A model generated the notes under the pieces. The model was not told the origin of the DNA. It saw only the letters and a list, made by a program, of their open reading frames with translations, and did not search any database. A stretch of DNA of 64,000 nucleotides from contig NC_071336.1 in assembly GCF_027744825.2 (NCBI RefSeq), positions 15,217,501-15,281,500 on the forward strand. Reading direction: 5' to 3'. The DNA comes from Synchiropus splendidus. Its lineage: Eukaryota; Chordata; Actinopteri; Syngnathiformes; Callionymidae. Positions 12,192 to 25,500 of this stretch are shown here, one piece after another; the stretch's first letter is position 1; each line of letters starts with the position of its first letter. The translations under genes were made by a program, and so were the position numbers.

Positions 12192-12740
12192 ACCTACTCA
12201 ATTCCAGTCAGCTCTGAACGTAGTAGACGGAAAACAACGCTTTACTTTCTCGTTCTCTTAAATCAACAGCAAGAATAGGGAAAATCAAACGGCCACGCCA
12301 ACGTTGGCCAAGTTTTATTTTGGTTTCGCCAACGTGACCGTCGCCCGTTGATGACGTCATTTTAAATAAACATTTATAATTTTTATTCTTTTAAGAATAA
12401 TACTCGTGGGTTTCGTGTTAATTTAGTAGAATTTATTATTTTTTTATATTAAGAAATCATAAAGAAAATCAAACATCTATAAGATGCTATGCAAGCACAT
12501 AAAAACATAAAAATGAAAAAATCGTGAAAACAAAAATAAAAGAAAACAACCGAAACACACAGCAAAAACTGTAATTGTGTGGTGCTCTTTCCAAATGATA
12601 TTGTCAATAAAACTGAACAGAACTGAACTTGTTGCTTGTTTATTTGAATGAAACAAGAAACTCAGTGACACGTACGAACTTGAGGATTCGCTTCTTGCGA
12701 GTCTGAAATTAAAAAGGATGAGAATATTGTTTTGTTGTTT

Positions 12741-12990
12741 TAAGTATCTCGGGGTGATGTTCTCATGTGAGGGGATTAGGGGTTTGGAGATTGGTCGGCG
12801 AATTGGGGCAGCAGGGGCGGTATTGCAATCCATAGGAGAGAGCTGAGCCAGAAGGCAAAGCTCTCTATATACTGATCAATCTTCGTCCCGACCCCTCACC
12901 TACGGTCATGACACGTCCAGCTGGGAGGAGACCGAGGGGTCAACCCAGGACCAGGTGGAGAGATTATATCTCTACGCTGGCCTTATAAAA
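12741..12990 (+). mobile_element. Non-LTR retrotransposon 3' remnant
   Basis: Translated piecewise on the plus strand, this shows the tail of a LINE reverse-transcriptase ORF common in fish: KYLGVMFSCE, then EIGRRIGAAGAVLQS, then RELSQKAKLSIY, PLTYGHD and GRRPRGQPRTRWRDYIS. The pieces lie in different frames and a block is missing between the last two, so it is an inactive, internally deleted copy. An A-rich stretch follows at about 13020-13042. Confidence 0.75.
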
Positions 12991-13849
12991 ATGTCCGCAT
13001 GAATGGTTAGGTTTTATAAAAATAAAAAAAATAAAAAAAAAACCTTGATAGGTAGTCTTCCTGAGAAGCAACGCTCCCACGACTCGCCCAGAATTTATAC
13101 AGTAGTGATTTTATTGATGTTTTATGGAAACTAACTCAACTCAACTAATCAACATACTGTAGCTGTCGAGTGAAATTTGCATTATTTCCGAGTAAGTTGA
13201 ATTTGTACCATATCTTCGAGCGAATGTGGCGTGAGTGTTTGGTGCTGCCCTCTGCTGGCTGTAACTGGGACGGAACCGGTGTGGCGCTGCCATATTGCAT
13301 TGTGGGTAATTAGTATTTTAACGTTAGTATTCCGTTAATCGCGCGGCGGCACACGTTATCGTCAGAATGTTGTACGTACTGAATTGTGCAGGTAACGCTG
13401 AGTCCATGGGGAGTTTGTGCTATTTTAGGAGTCACCGAAACTTTGAGGTACAGTACTGGGATACTAGAGTTGAACTTAGAAAATTTGAAGTCAAGACTAT
13501 ACTTTCAGGGATCATTTCTATAGTTTCTAACTGGAGAAATGTGTTTCTAAAGTGTTTGGTCTCGCTATCCACGATGATGAGCGAAGATACTTCCACCTGA
13601 GCGCGAAGCGGGTTGTGAGTATGGACTCCGGTCTAACGCTCGCAGCTTTTGATGACCGTTCTCTGTCACCTTGGAGACAGTGAGGGTGGAAGTATGATCA
13701 GAGTGGTAGTGGTTACTGTTCATGATAATACAACATCAAGTTCTGTATCATAAATGATTCATGACTGTGCTGGATATGGTAACAAATTCGTAATAAAACT
13801 GTTGTAATGTCGGTTTTGTTAAACACCATTTTTAGCACCTTTTAGCAGA

Positions 13850-14330
13850 CACGAGTATGTTGAGTGTAACAAGTATAGTCCAGACCTTTATGCTAATGGT
13901 TTACTAGAAGGTACTGTTCCCCAGACTATCAGTAACTATACAAGAAGTTTACTATTCGTGTACTGGTTGTACACTACTTATAGGTAGCAATGTACAGCAC
14001 CCAAGATACTACACATTTCTCAGACCTGCTGTTGGTGTGGAGGTTATTGTTAGCTAGTGGCTCTGCTATACTACACATATCACCTTCAAAGGCAACCACT
14101 CCCATGATCTTTTGCAGTTTCTTCCAAATCACCTCAATAATATACTTGAAAACCCCAAGAAAATAGTATTCTTGAAGTTAATTTTATTAGGTGTACTTGA
14201 GTTTAAATATAATTCAGTGTGCTACTTTTAAGTATCCCGATTATAGTATCTCAAAAGTGAACTTCATATACTCCGACAGTTTTAGTATGAATGAAGTCTA
14301 CTCAACGTATACTTGAATACACTTCTTTTT
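13850..14330. repeat. Candidate dispersed repeat with reiterated TACTTGA-like words
   Basis: Short words such as ATACTTGAA, TACTTGAG, AGTATAGT and GTATACTTGAATACACTT recur in both orientations across this AT-rich block, as in the subterminal regions of non-autonomous DNA transposons. No clean terminal repeats or target duplications were found, so the edges are approximate. Confidence 0.35.
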
Positions 14331-16443
14331 GTTTAGGGTCATCCTGCCAGCATGTGTAGTGGAGAAGATCCCAAAAGAGGTTTTTTTGTTTGTAACCCTG
14401 GGTCAGCCGGTGAGAAATACTGGAGAATGCACCAAAGAATACCAAAAATTGAGGAATGATGCCACTTGTGGATAGCAAAGCTGAACAATAAAATATGTGT
14501 GTATTTATAAATGCTTGTAAATGTTCTCTGTTGTTGTATTGTTGTGGAAAACATCAAGAAAACTACACAGCTTTTCACACTTACCTATGAACTTATAGAC
14601 CACTACTCTGAATTGCAATACATCACCAATTCGAATTCGAAAGTGTTAAAAGTATTAAATGAATATGTCAAATTTTGTGTTGGGTGGGTATGCATTTTAA
14701 AATAAACTAAACATGTCTGGCATTAAGTACCTGAAGTGTGCAGCAGTGCACTATAAAAACATTTTTGTTCCAGTACTTCAGAGGTTTCTTTCCCATCTTT
14801 ACAGGAACTAATGTGGCTTTTTATTGTTATTGTTCCAAAACATGAGAGTCAACTGGTATGGATCTCCACCACAAAGATACAGCACTACTTCCAAATATTG
14901 CCTCCTTTTCGGGGGACCAAGTCCACACCTGTGTACCTTTGCATCTTTGACTCGATTTTTGTGGAGCATTATGACCAGCGTTTCTGGGGTCTGTGGACAT
15001 TTCTCCACCACAGTGTGTCCAGCCCTGTGTTCACCCCTGAATCCCCCCAATATGGCAGCACGTTAGGGTTTCTCTCCAAATACATGAGTGAAAAGCCTCC
15101 ATTGTGCAAGGAAGAAACATCAATATGCGTTCAACAATTTAAAAAATGGGCAATTAATGGGCATACGTAGTGATATCACGCGAACGGTGCACACTGTGTT
15201 CCCCGAACAACTTCACACTTTTAAAAGAACCAAGAGATGTTTCCACTCGCTTTTTGTTGTTCTTCTTACTTAATGGTGAAGGGATTACTTGACTCATGGC
15301 CCACCATCGTTCTACTTCTGGTAGCAAGTCATTCAGCTCAGTCCATGCAAATGATCCTTCGGCTGTACTGTTACTGCCCGGGCGTCAACGAAATCCTTCT
15401 TCTTTGTCAGTGATATGCTATGTATATCACTATAGTGTGACTTCTTCAACAGCATAGTTACGGGGCAGCATAACCTCATGCCTGCACTTCTGATCAGATT
15501 TTACTGTGCGGATAATTGTTGATTCTATGTGTTCAATGAAATGTAAAAAGCATTTGAAATCAATTGAAGAATGAAGAAGGGATGGCAGTGTCTTCACTGT
15601 ATAGTCAGGAGGAGCAGGACCAGCACACTATGAAGGTCATCCCTGGAGCAGGTTTTCTGGAGAAGTTGGTCAGATTGGACAGATACAGACATGCAATGAA
15701 CCATGGTTTAGTGGATGCTGACTTATTTAAATAATAACTGTAAAACACTCTAGGTGTTTTTTTTATTTCTGTATTTGAAATTGGATGTATTGATTAAAAA
15801 AAAAAAAAGTTTGGTATTTGCCCAGGCCCTGTGAGAGTTTTACATAATAGGGGTTTCTGTTTTTTTGTTTTTTTTTTCTGTGGGCGGTCTCCTCTCCACC
15901 TGCCAGCTCAGCCACATTCCCCGCTGCTGCTGGAGAAGCACTCACCACAGACTTTCCTCCCAGCATCGGTGAGACTGTGGCGCCTCGATGCTGCCATCAC
16001 CCTAATGGGGAAGCCACAACTGGTGTCTTCTCTGCTTGTGCTTTTGACTCCAAAAGGGTCGGAGACAACATGACACACAGATGATGTTCAACCTTACTCT
16101 CGATGGAGGGTCATTTTCTCAAAACTTGGAGGACTTTGACTCGATTCGCAGCGTCCTCCTGTACAGGTCAGTGTCGGATGCTGCGCGTTTGTTTCTTGTG
16201 TTGTGTCACCACCGAATGAGCTCACTGCTTCAGGGACTTGAATACCGGAGGGGATTTTAAACGCTGATCCAAGCCATGCGGGAGACAAGAATCAACTATT
16301 TAGAGCGTTATTTTTCCATGAAACATTTGTACTGTTCATTTCTTTGCCTCTGGATTGGTTCTCGTCGTCGCGCTTAATAGTAATAAAAGTTAAAATATCC
16401 CTCCGTGTGGACCGCTTCATTGTTGTCAGGGGCGACCGTGTCT

Positions 16444-16506
16444 GCCAATCGCATAGAAGAATGTGCACCACGTGACCCTGTTTGACTGACTGGGACAACA
16501 TGGCGG
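16444..16506 (+). promoter_or_regulatory. intu: Candidate intu promoter elements
   Basis: Within 130 bases upstream of the intu ATG there is a CCAAT word (16445), a CACGTGAC E-box (16469-16476) and an ACAACATGGCGG word (16495-16506) that fits the YY1 consensus found around TATA-less start sites. The context suggests a housekeeping-type promoter. Confidence 0.45.
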
Positions 16507-16569
16507 GAGTGCAGCTCTGAGTCTCGTCTTCGGGATTTTGTTGGCCAGAATAATGGTCAGAGCTGGTAG

Positions 16570-19500
16570 ATGGCGCACTATGAAGCTCACCATGACTCGG
16601 AGAACGGTTTGGGGAAAATGGAGGAATCAGTTGCCAAGTGCGCTAGCGGCCAGGAGTCCTTGAACAGCAGCAGCTGCTCGGAGTGCTCCGAGTAAGTGGA
16701 CAGCTTAGCTTTATTTCACATACAGTGTCCAGTAGCTGCCAGGGTGAGCAACAATCTAACACCGAGCTCAGTTTTATTATTTTATTTGCCACCAGTTGAA
16801 GAGTGTATACATCCCTAGTTTAACAAACCCCAAGACTGTGCTTCTTAAAATCATAATATTATACACTGCAGTAAAAATACACACATTTAGACAGTGTGTT
16901 TAAACTATACTTTTCACATCCTCCAAACTAAAGCTTCATTACCTAAGAACGATTCCCATTTTTGTAAATAGTGTTTTCAGTAAGTATTTCAATGTATATC
17001 TACTTAAGCGTGTTCATGCAGTCATCTATTATGGTTTCATAGTTGTGTCCAAACTACATGACTGTCACTGTCTTGCGAATTATCATACAATTAAATATGA
17101 ACTAAGCTTAAATAGTCATGGACAGAATGTTGGTTAAGTTTGACTTGCATTTCACATTGACTTATGTACTGTTCTCTCATTTAGTGAATTGGAACCCGAA
17201 TGGCTGGATGATATACAGAAGAATGGGGAGCTTTTTTACCTGGAGCTGAGTGAAGGTGAAGAGGAGCTTTTGTTGGCGCGTGATCAAGTGTCTACTAACC
17301 ATGTACGCTTCAGTGAAAAGGAGGCCGAGATCATCACTGAGCAAAACGTGAAACAGCGATGTAGTTCCCGGCCTAAACGTGTGCCCACACTGAAGAAACT
17401 AGCCAAGATCCTTAGGAGGAAACGTCGATCCACTCAGCACAGAGGAGGCGAGGGTGGGAGTAAAGAGCCTTCATCATCTTCGCTACCTCTTGCATCCATC
17501 CTGAAGAACCAGGCGTGCCAAAGACATGCACTATCTCCCAACCCTGAGAGGCAGCTGAAGGAAGTGAGCATATATGTCAATCCTAAGCGTCTTGGAGGAT
17601 CATGCACACCTTTGTCGTACAGCGGAGGGCTGTTGGAGGCTCTGCTTGGAGTGATACACCGTCACTTTTGGACCAGGGGACAAGCTGAAGCAGCTCCTCA
17701 GGACAGTCGGCTTACTGTGCATGGCCTCAGTCCCAATGGTCCAGCTATTAAATGTGGTCAGATCATGATAGGTGAGATCATTGTATTTGAGTTATCAATG
17801 CGGATTGTATGCTTATCTCAATGGAGTTCACCTTGTGTATTTTGCATGTAAGTTGAAATAGCCTGGTGAGCTGTGTGACCTCATGTGTCAAATTTAAGAA
17901 CCAGCTATTGACCTGTAAACGTCCTCAAAAACATTTGACCAATTTGTTGGTTCTGACTGAGCAGCGGACATGGGTTTAGAAAGTTCATCTGGATTTGTGC
18001 TTCACTGAATGTTCTGTCTTTTCTGTCAGGTGATGTCCTTGTTGCGGTTGATGATGTGGATGTGTCCTTTGAGAACATTGAGAGGGTTTTGTCTTGCATC
18101 CCAGGACCAATGCAGGTTTGTATCCGAAGTTTTAAATAGCTACCGAACAATTGCAATTTTGTTTTCAGATACTAACTGAAAAAGCAACTTTGACATCACA
18201 TTGCCATGAGCAAAAAAACGAGACATCAGTCAAATAGTTTACACTGTACGGGCACCAGCGTATAGATTCACAGCCTAAGAAGCCTCAGTCAGAAGCACAT
18301 TCTGTGCACCCGTGTTAAAAATGGAAAACCCTCAATTAGTGCAAAACCATCTTTGGATAAGTAGCTAAAAAAAACCCTGCCAGTCTGCTTTATGTGGCGC
18401 TCTTAACCCGAAATGCTGACCATCAAACAGCAAGAATTTGTAAATGACAGAGTGTGTGTGGAGATTCTGGTGGACAGACACTGCTGTGGCTTTTCCAGAG
18501 GCGAGCAGTCAGACCCGAGCGCTAATCTGCTGTAGTCGGAAGTAAAGCGAAAGAGGCCCATATGAACTTGCTCACGCTGCTCAATAAATTAGCACGTGTG
18601 GTGACTTTGAGTTCACACTTGACACTTGAAGCTCAATAAGTTTTTAACTCAGAGTATGTGTGTGTCCATCGGCGAGTGTGTGCTCGAGTGCTGACATCGG
18701 CGGAGTGGAATTTTTTCCGGCACGCACTTCAGACCACATCCTTATTATTTACGATGAGTGATGAGGCTGCAGCTTGCCCACGTAGCCTCGAGGTTTCCCA
18801 AATTTCAGGTTGTCTGATTTAAAAATGTGTCCCATTCATCAAACTTGAGCCTGGGAGGTAGAGCCTCTAACTTGCATCACACGGTGCTATACCACAACCG
18901 AGCTCAGGGCTACCCTTTTTTAGGGGAGGGGTTGTTGGAATGGCTCGCAGCCCAGAAGTTGGCGCCTGCTAAAGTGAAGTTAGCTTGCGGTTATTGCTGA
19001 CTGGCTTCTGGAAATAATCTTTCTGTTTAAATGGTCGTATGATGTACATTTCTGACTTCAGATGTAGCATCTCCACAACATTTATTTCACTGTTCACATT
19101 TACTGATGCTTGAATCAGTGGAGTGTTTGATAAAAATGGATGTGACGAGACTGGTTGTTCAAGGTCACTGGTCGACCCCTGGAATGATTTTGTGCAAAGT
19201 TCCATACGCTTTGTTTGGATAGGTCGGAACTTAGAGCTCTGGAGATTCTGGACCTAGCAAAACTTTAACTTCAGATTGTTTTCAGGTTTTGTGAATGGCA
19301 GTGGAAAAAAGTGATGCAGAGTTTGGATATTCAAGCTGCCTCATTAATGAAAGAACATGAGCCAGCTGTCGTTCTGTGTTTTGTGGGCACACAAACTGGT
19401 CTGGTTTTAATTCAGTTTCTCACACACACACACTTGGAGCCCGGTGCTGTTTGTTGTGCTCGACTTCATTCGGACTTTTGTTGTCACATTCTGTGGTAAA

Positions 19501-22500
19501 CTCAGCGCCATGCTATTTGCTGTCATGCGCTTTCCTGAATCTCTTGGGGATTTATGTTTTGGTTTGTTTTTCAAAGGAAAATTCAAACCTGCATGACTGT
19601 CCTGAAATTGATAACTTAAAAGTTTGGGTGTTGTGCAATTGTCTTTCAAGAGTATTGTATAAATTCTTTTCTGCCTAGTTCCTGGTTCATAACGTTTTAT
19701 GAAGGAAATGTCTGGCTTTTTACAGCAGAACAAACAAACGTTGACACACACGAACAGCCTGAGTAAAAGCTTTGTAACAGTTGAGAGCCAAAGTTTTGTT
19801 TGAAGTTGTATCTCATCATTAGTGTTGATGTTAAGACCGGCGCCAAGACGGAGACAAAACTGATTACAGAGCACATTAGTCTATTTGCTTTCTACATTGA
19901 AATGGAAGTGTAGAACCCCTTCCAAATCCCTTATCTTATATCTAACCTGCCCCGAAGGTTTCATTGAACAACACATTTGTCAATTTTAGAGTTCTTCGGT
20001 TTACAAATGGATGGGATGAAGACCCCTGATACATAACCCTGGTGATTGACAGAGGGTAGTGTTCGAGCTGTGCTCTTGACTGGTCATGACAATAGTTCAG
20101 CACAATCGTGGCGCAACAAGACCAAAACCTTGAAAATGTTCTTAGCAGTCTATGTCTGTCCCCTTTTTTTCTTTCTCGTGGCACCTGATTTGATTCACTT
20201 TGACATGTCCTCCCTATGAGACCTTGATACAAACACTTAATGCTAATGCACAGTCTTCGCTTCACATGTGTCCTTGATGATGTGTTTATGGAAGTTTGCC
20301 TTCCTGCAGGTCCGGCTGACGTTAGAGACGGCGGCGACACTGAAGGACAGTCCCGCCTCTGACACCGCAACAGTTCAGAATACAAAAGGCTCTCCACCTG
20401 TGAGTCAGCTGGTCCGCCTCCTCTGGGGTGAAGACATGGCTGAACTCCAGATGTCCATCAATCACATCCCACACATTGTCATGTACCTGTCAGTCAAACT
20501 GGACTCAGACTCGTCACAAGAGGAAGTGAGTATATTTCCTACTTAAAGTGTTTATATGATGATAAAGATGGCACTTGTCAGCTGTTGACTGGAGTAGAAC
20601 ATCTCAAAGACTAGAGCAGAGGCTCTCAACTGGTCTGGTTCTGGAGCTCACCATCAACCTTGAATGACCACAACAACAACAACAATGTGGCTTCAATTGT
20701 TTCAATTTATATTGAGTAAATATGTGCTGTTGAACCTGTTTATGTGACACGATATTGGCGTTTTATGATGGTGTAATGAAAAAAAGGTTTTGCCCGTTAA
20801 AATGCTTATGAAGCGACTACGTAACCAACCTTTGATCCTCATCCACCGTTTTACCGCTGGACTAGGGCACCTTGTTCGCAAGTGCTAATAAAAACAGAAA
20901 AAGTTGGAAGACTTACAATAATATCTTGAGTCAGTCTCAGCAGTGCTGTTTGAAGTACCTCCCCTGAATGATCTTCACACTCGGAGCGCATTTCTAATAA
21001 TGGAGTGTTAAGAACGACCGGAGTTGTTCAGGAAATCCCTTGACCCGCAGAGCAAGAGGTTTGGGACGGGCAGTCAGAAGACTACTGCTTTGGACTGCTT
21101 CCAAATTCCATTGCTAATGGAAAGCAGAGCAGGATAAATGAGGTTTGAGATCCTTGCATGAGTAAAGGCTATCATTTAAAAATGGCCGACCTTTCTTTTA
21201 AACACACCTCCCCTTCTGATGGTGAGATGCTTGTTGGAAGGTGACACTTTCAGGAGTATATTAATGATGCTGTCTTGGTTCATTCGATGAATTCATTTTT
21301 TTTTTTTACATTAGCAAAACATCTCTACACGGAAACCCATTTTCAAAAACATAACTTTCTCAAAGTCTTTCTGTTCATGTGCGTGCCAGAAATCTCTTCC
21401 CAATTTGTCCTGGAAGCCTTGGAAATGAGGGAGAGTTTGGGAAGTCTGGAGCCTCAGCAGTCTGTGGTTAATTTTCCAAATGACAGTATCGTGCAGAAAC
21501 CAATTTCACTCTCTGACTTTGATTCTTTTTTTCCCCCCAGATTGTAGGGTCGCAGAAATCTGAGAAACTGGGGGCGTAGTGTGTTTTGGAGGTATAGACA
21601 CGCTTAAGTTGCGCGAGCTGAGCGTTTTACTAAGCTACACTCACACACCAGGCATAATGCAAGTCTGACTGAATGCGTTCCTGAAGTTGTCTTTGTTGTG
21701 GTTGCCAAGGCTATAAATGCCTGCTCTGTCCAGGTTCCTCTCCCCTCACCCAGCTCTGCTTCCTCTAGTTGTAAATATTTCAGTGATTCACTTGTAATGT
21801 CCTGAGTGTATCTCTGATTTTTGTGTGTTTTTTTGTAGTCTAAAACTTCTTTTCACTCTATAAAAGCATAGTAAAGATAAACCTTAATCTTGCAGTACCT
21901 CGGTGCATGTCAGCTTCCACTTATCATCTTAGCTGTCAGGTTCTCAGGTTTCAGTGGTAACAGCAAGAGAATCTCTGAGGTTCCCGTTTCCTGGCCACTC
22001 TAACTAAAGGACCATTTTCCCCATCCAGGGTGGAGATGAGCTCTCCATCTGGTAGTGGTTCTTCTCTGGGGTGTTCTACAAGCTGGATGGTCTGGATCAT
22101 ATTTTGAATGCCCACAACACCTCAACTGAGTCTTTACGCAAGCATCTCCTATCGCTTCAGTCTTTTTCAGTGGACAGTCGCAAAACAGTTCCCAAATTCT
22201 TGGATTAATTTCTGGTCCTGCTGCTGCGAGTGGCAAACGCAGCGTCAGCACTGAAGGGTTTGACCATTTAAGCGTCTTGAGAATGAAATAACAGCTTTTG
22301 GAAACAACAGTCCTCCTGTGTTTCAGAATCCTACGGACATTCCCAGTTCACCCACACTCAGTGTTCATTTGCATAACATGTGTATAAAACATGTGACTGA
22401 TGAATAGACCCTGGTTAGGCGTCATTCAGAACATATTGCTATTTTTTGTGAACCACTGGTGATAATAGATATATTATAAAAACTGCAGGTTTGGTTTTAT

Positions 22501-25500
22501 GTTTATAAATGCTCTACTTCTGTGTGTAGGAGGAGATTTTATACCAGTACCCCACGTCTGAGGAGTCCAGCCAGCTCAAAAGCGTCAGGGGGATCTTCCT
22601 CACTCTCTGCGACATGTTGGAGAATGTGACTGGAGGCCAGATTGTCAGGTAATGCTGGGCAACCTAGCGTGGCCAGTGTGACTTCCATACATTGGGAGAC
22701 GACGCAGCACAAAAGATGCCACAGACATGCTGTCTGTGGCATCTTTCTTATGTTAACGCAACGACTACATTTTAATATTGACAAGACCATGTATAGATCG
22801 TGCTACCACCACCTTTTTAAAGCTCAGATTTTGATGTCTTTGTCTATTCTTGTCGACAACATACACTAGCAAGAGTAATCGTCCTTAATAATGCGACCTG
22901 GGTTCTTTGCAGTCGGCTCCCTCGGCATGTTGATGCTCAGAGTAAAGTGCTGATAGTGTTTTACTTTGTAAATGTGCCCGATCCAACTTCCTGCCTGAAC
23001 AATCCGCCTGATCAGTCGTGGGAATATTTCATTGGCATGTTGCAAACTTGGAACATATTTCCTCGGTGGAGTTCTTTTCATTTCAAGCTTAGAATGATTC
23101 TCTCCATCTGAACCCTTCAGAAAAAGAGTTGAGGATTCATTTCAGCTACTATTTGCAGGATATTTTTCTTCCACCAGGAAGTTCATCTGGTTAAACCGTC
23201 TTCCTCCTGTAATTTTGTGAAATCTAATCGTGCTGTATCTTGAGTTCTGCGCCAGCTGCAGTTCAATGGTTTTAATAATCCATGATTATATGTGTCTCAT
23301 ACCAGCGACCCGTCAACAATCCAAACCACAGTCCAATAAACTCTCCGTAATATGGACAGGCTGTGCTTTTCCACCATTGTTTTTTCCTCATGGAAAGTCT
23401 CGACCAACAAGTTTACATTAAATCTAGATACCCTCTTTCTCGCTTTGGTGCATTTCGCAATGGTAGTGTGTGCGCCAAAGTGACTGTGACGAACTGTAGT
23501 ATACATGTAGCCGCGTGAAAAAGTCCCTTTCCATCCATTTGTTTCATCTGCCTTTATGACGTGCATCAATGTTTAGTACCACTTCATATCGCATGGTGTT
23601 TGATTGTAGGATTTTCATTTGTCCCTGCTTGTTTAAAAACTCATTTTGGTGGTTTGGTGTTTAATAATGTCTGTGATGATGGACAGTTGGCGTCTTCTCT
23701 GGATTACATTTTGGTGTTAGAGTTGCTGGAGTTTGCTCCAAAGTAAACCACTTATATCCGAAAAATATTACAGTTTTACTCTTTGTGCTTTAATAAATAT
23801 TCCTAACACATCTCCTCCAGTTCATCCCTGGTCCTTGGCAAACACCTGATACATGTGGGCTACTGGAAAGACGACAACAACCTACTGGTTGTTGGGCTTC
23901 CTGCGGAGAGGTAGGTTCCGAAAACACATGCCAGTCTGAATTTCTAAAATGCTATGTTCACATGTTGTGAACTCTTAAATCTGTGCATGTATCACTGGAT
24001 GCAAACTAACCATTTGAATGTTTTTACTTTGATACCATTAGCAGCGTGGTATGCTAACCACCTGGGTTTGAGCAGTCATGTCTGATGTTATCTCAGATAT
24101 TTAATCATTGAAATATTTTTTTGAAACTCTCCCTCAGGGTGCCATTGCTGTGTCTCCAGACAGTGGTGAAGGACGTTGTCAGGACTTTAAAAGTAATGTA
24201 TGGCTCCTTGGACAGGTCAGTCGAGTCTATTCCTCCCGGTCGAATCTCCGTGACTGTTTCATTGATGCTTCTTCTTCCTCATTTCCTCCCCAGTGCCTTC
24301 TGTAAGGCGGATAATGTTCCAAGACTGGACCATTTCTTCTGCCTCTTTTTCCAGCAGCTCATCCAGCCTTCACGCCTGAGGGATAGATTCTCAGTGCCGC
24401 CCACTGATGTATCACGGACCCTTTTTCTCGATGGACTGCCGGCAGTGCGGTGGCTCACACTTCCGCCAGAAATCAAGGTTTGTGCCTCGAACATTTTTTT
24501 AAGACTGGGCATCATAGTGTTTTATTTTGCTGCCGCCCTGTGTCCTCTGCCAGTACTACACTCTCATGCATTAGCGCAAATATTCCGTGATCACACATTC
24601 TTCCAAGAGCTATTGTCAGAGGATGCTGCGCCCTGTTTCTTCAGCTAAGTTTGATTGTTGCTCCTCAGGTCGAGGTGGACACGGTTCTCTCAGATTTTGA
24701 GTCGTCTGATTTCGGAGAAATGGTGAGTTTTAAAAAATATATGTTTTGGATGCTGTTTATCTTGTTTTCACCTTAAGTTGTTTCAAAAAATATGATAAAG
24801 ATGTATAGACGGGTCAGTGATTATCCAGAAAACAGACATATTAAATAACTTAAAAATAACCAGGCTAATTAATGTTTTCTCATAGTTATAGCTGTTTGAT
24901 CTCATAATGCTTCAAATCTAGATTTTTTTTTTAAATACAGAAAAACAACAACGACAGTCTATACATCAATATTGCAAACTTTTTGTTGCCAACTGAAGGT
25001 GCTTGGCAGTTGTATGAGCGTCTCTCTCACTGTCTGGCCCTTCACTGTCTTTACTCAGTGGAGCTGCAGAACACTGAGGTGTCTGAGATACAGGGGTTGC
25101 CACCTCAAGTCATGCTCTTAATGTGAATGTGCTCCCCAGGTGATGACGGTGTTCAGGGACTGGTCTTGTACTTTGAAAACAGCAAAGTAATAATGGTGCG
25201 GTGGACATGTATTCCGTTCTCTCTACCAACCATTCTCCTTCTGTTGCACAGTCAGAAGACTTCTTTGGTCTGCGGAGACTCTACGTCATTCTTGGCTCGT
25301 GTCTTTTCTTCAAGGTGAGCGTCACAGTGGATTCATCTGTTTGAGACTGGTGGTAGTTTGAATGTTCACTGTTTAAATGAAACAAAAATGGCCTTCAGTG
25401 TTATCAACATGTTTCCTCCTCAGTCGTACCTAATCGCCAACCACCTGCCCAAGGAGGACCTGCTGGACGTCTGCCTGTACTGTCAGCATTACTGTCTGCT

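Larger units (their letters stand above)
12192..16569. other. Intergenic stretch between trmt10b and intu
   Basis: No recognised gene lies here. CpG-containing sequence just upstream of trmt10b (12190-12360) is its probable promoter. A LINE remnant lies at 12741-12990 and a repeat-like AT-rich block at 13850-14330. A CpG-containing patch near 13200-13400 has the look of a promoter, and an ORF beginning at 13367 (77 codons) matches nothing I know. An ORF of 119 codons at 14811-15170 also matches nothing I know. Confidence 0.55.

Noticed and set aside
13367..14454. Two-exon micro-gene joining the ORF at 13367 to a segment ending before an AATAAA at about 14487
   Set aside because: The only acceptor (AG at 14335-14336) puts the second part in a frame that stops within a few codons; the longer frame would need an acceptor one base further along that does not exist.
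16081..16275. Possible mini-exon pair upstream of intu
   Set aside because: A 28-codon ORF and a short in-frame continuation can be spliced on paper, but the intron would be only 67 bases, the product has 38 residues and it resembles nothing known.
19407..19874. 155-codon minus-strand ORF in an intu intron
   Set aside because: No family resemblance, low-complexity stretches, no splice context and no repeat signature; most likely chance.
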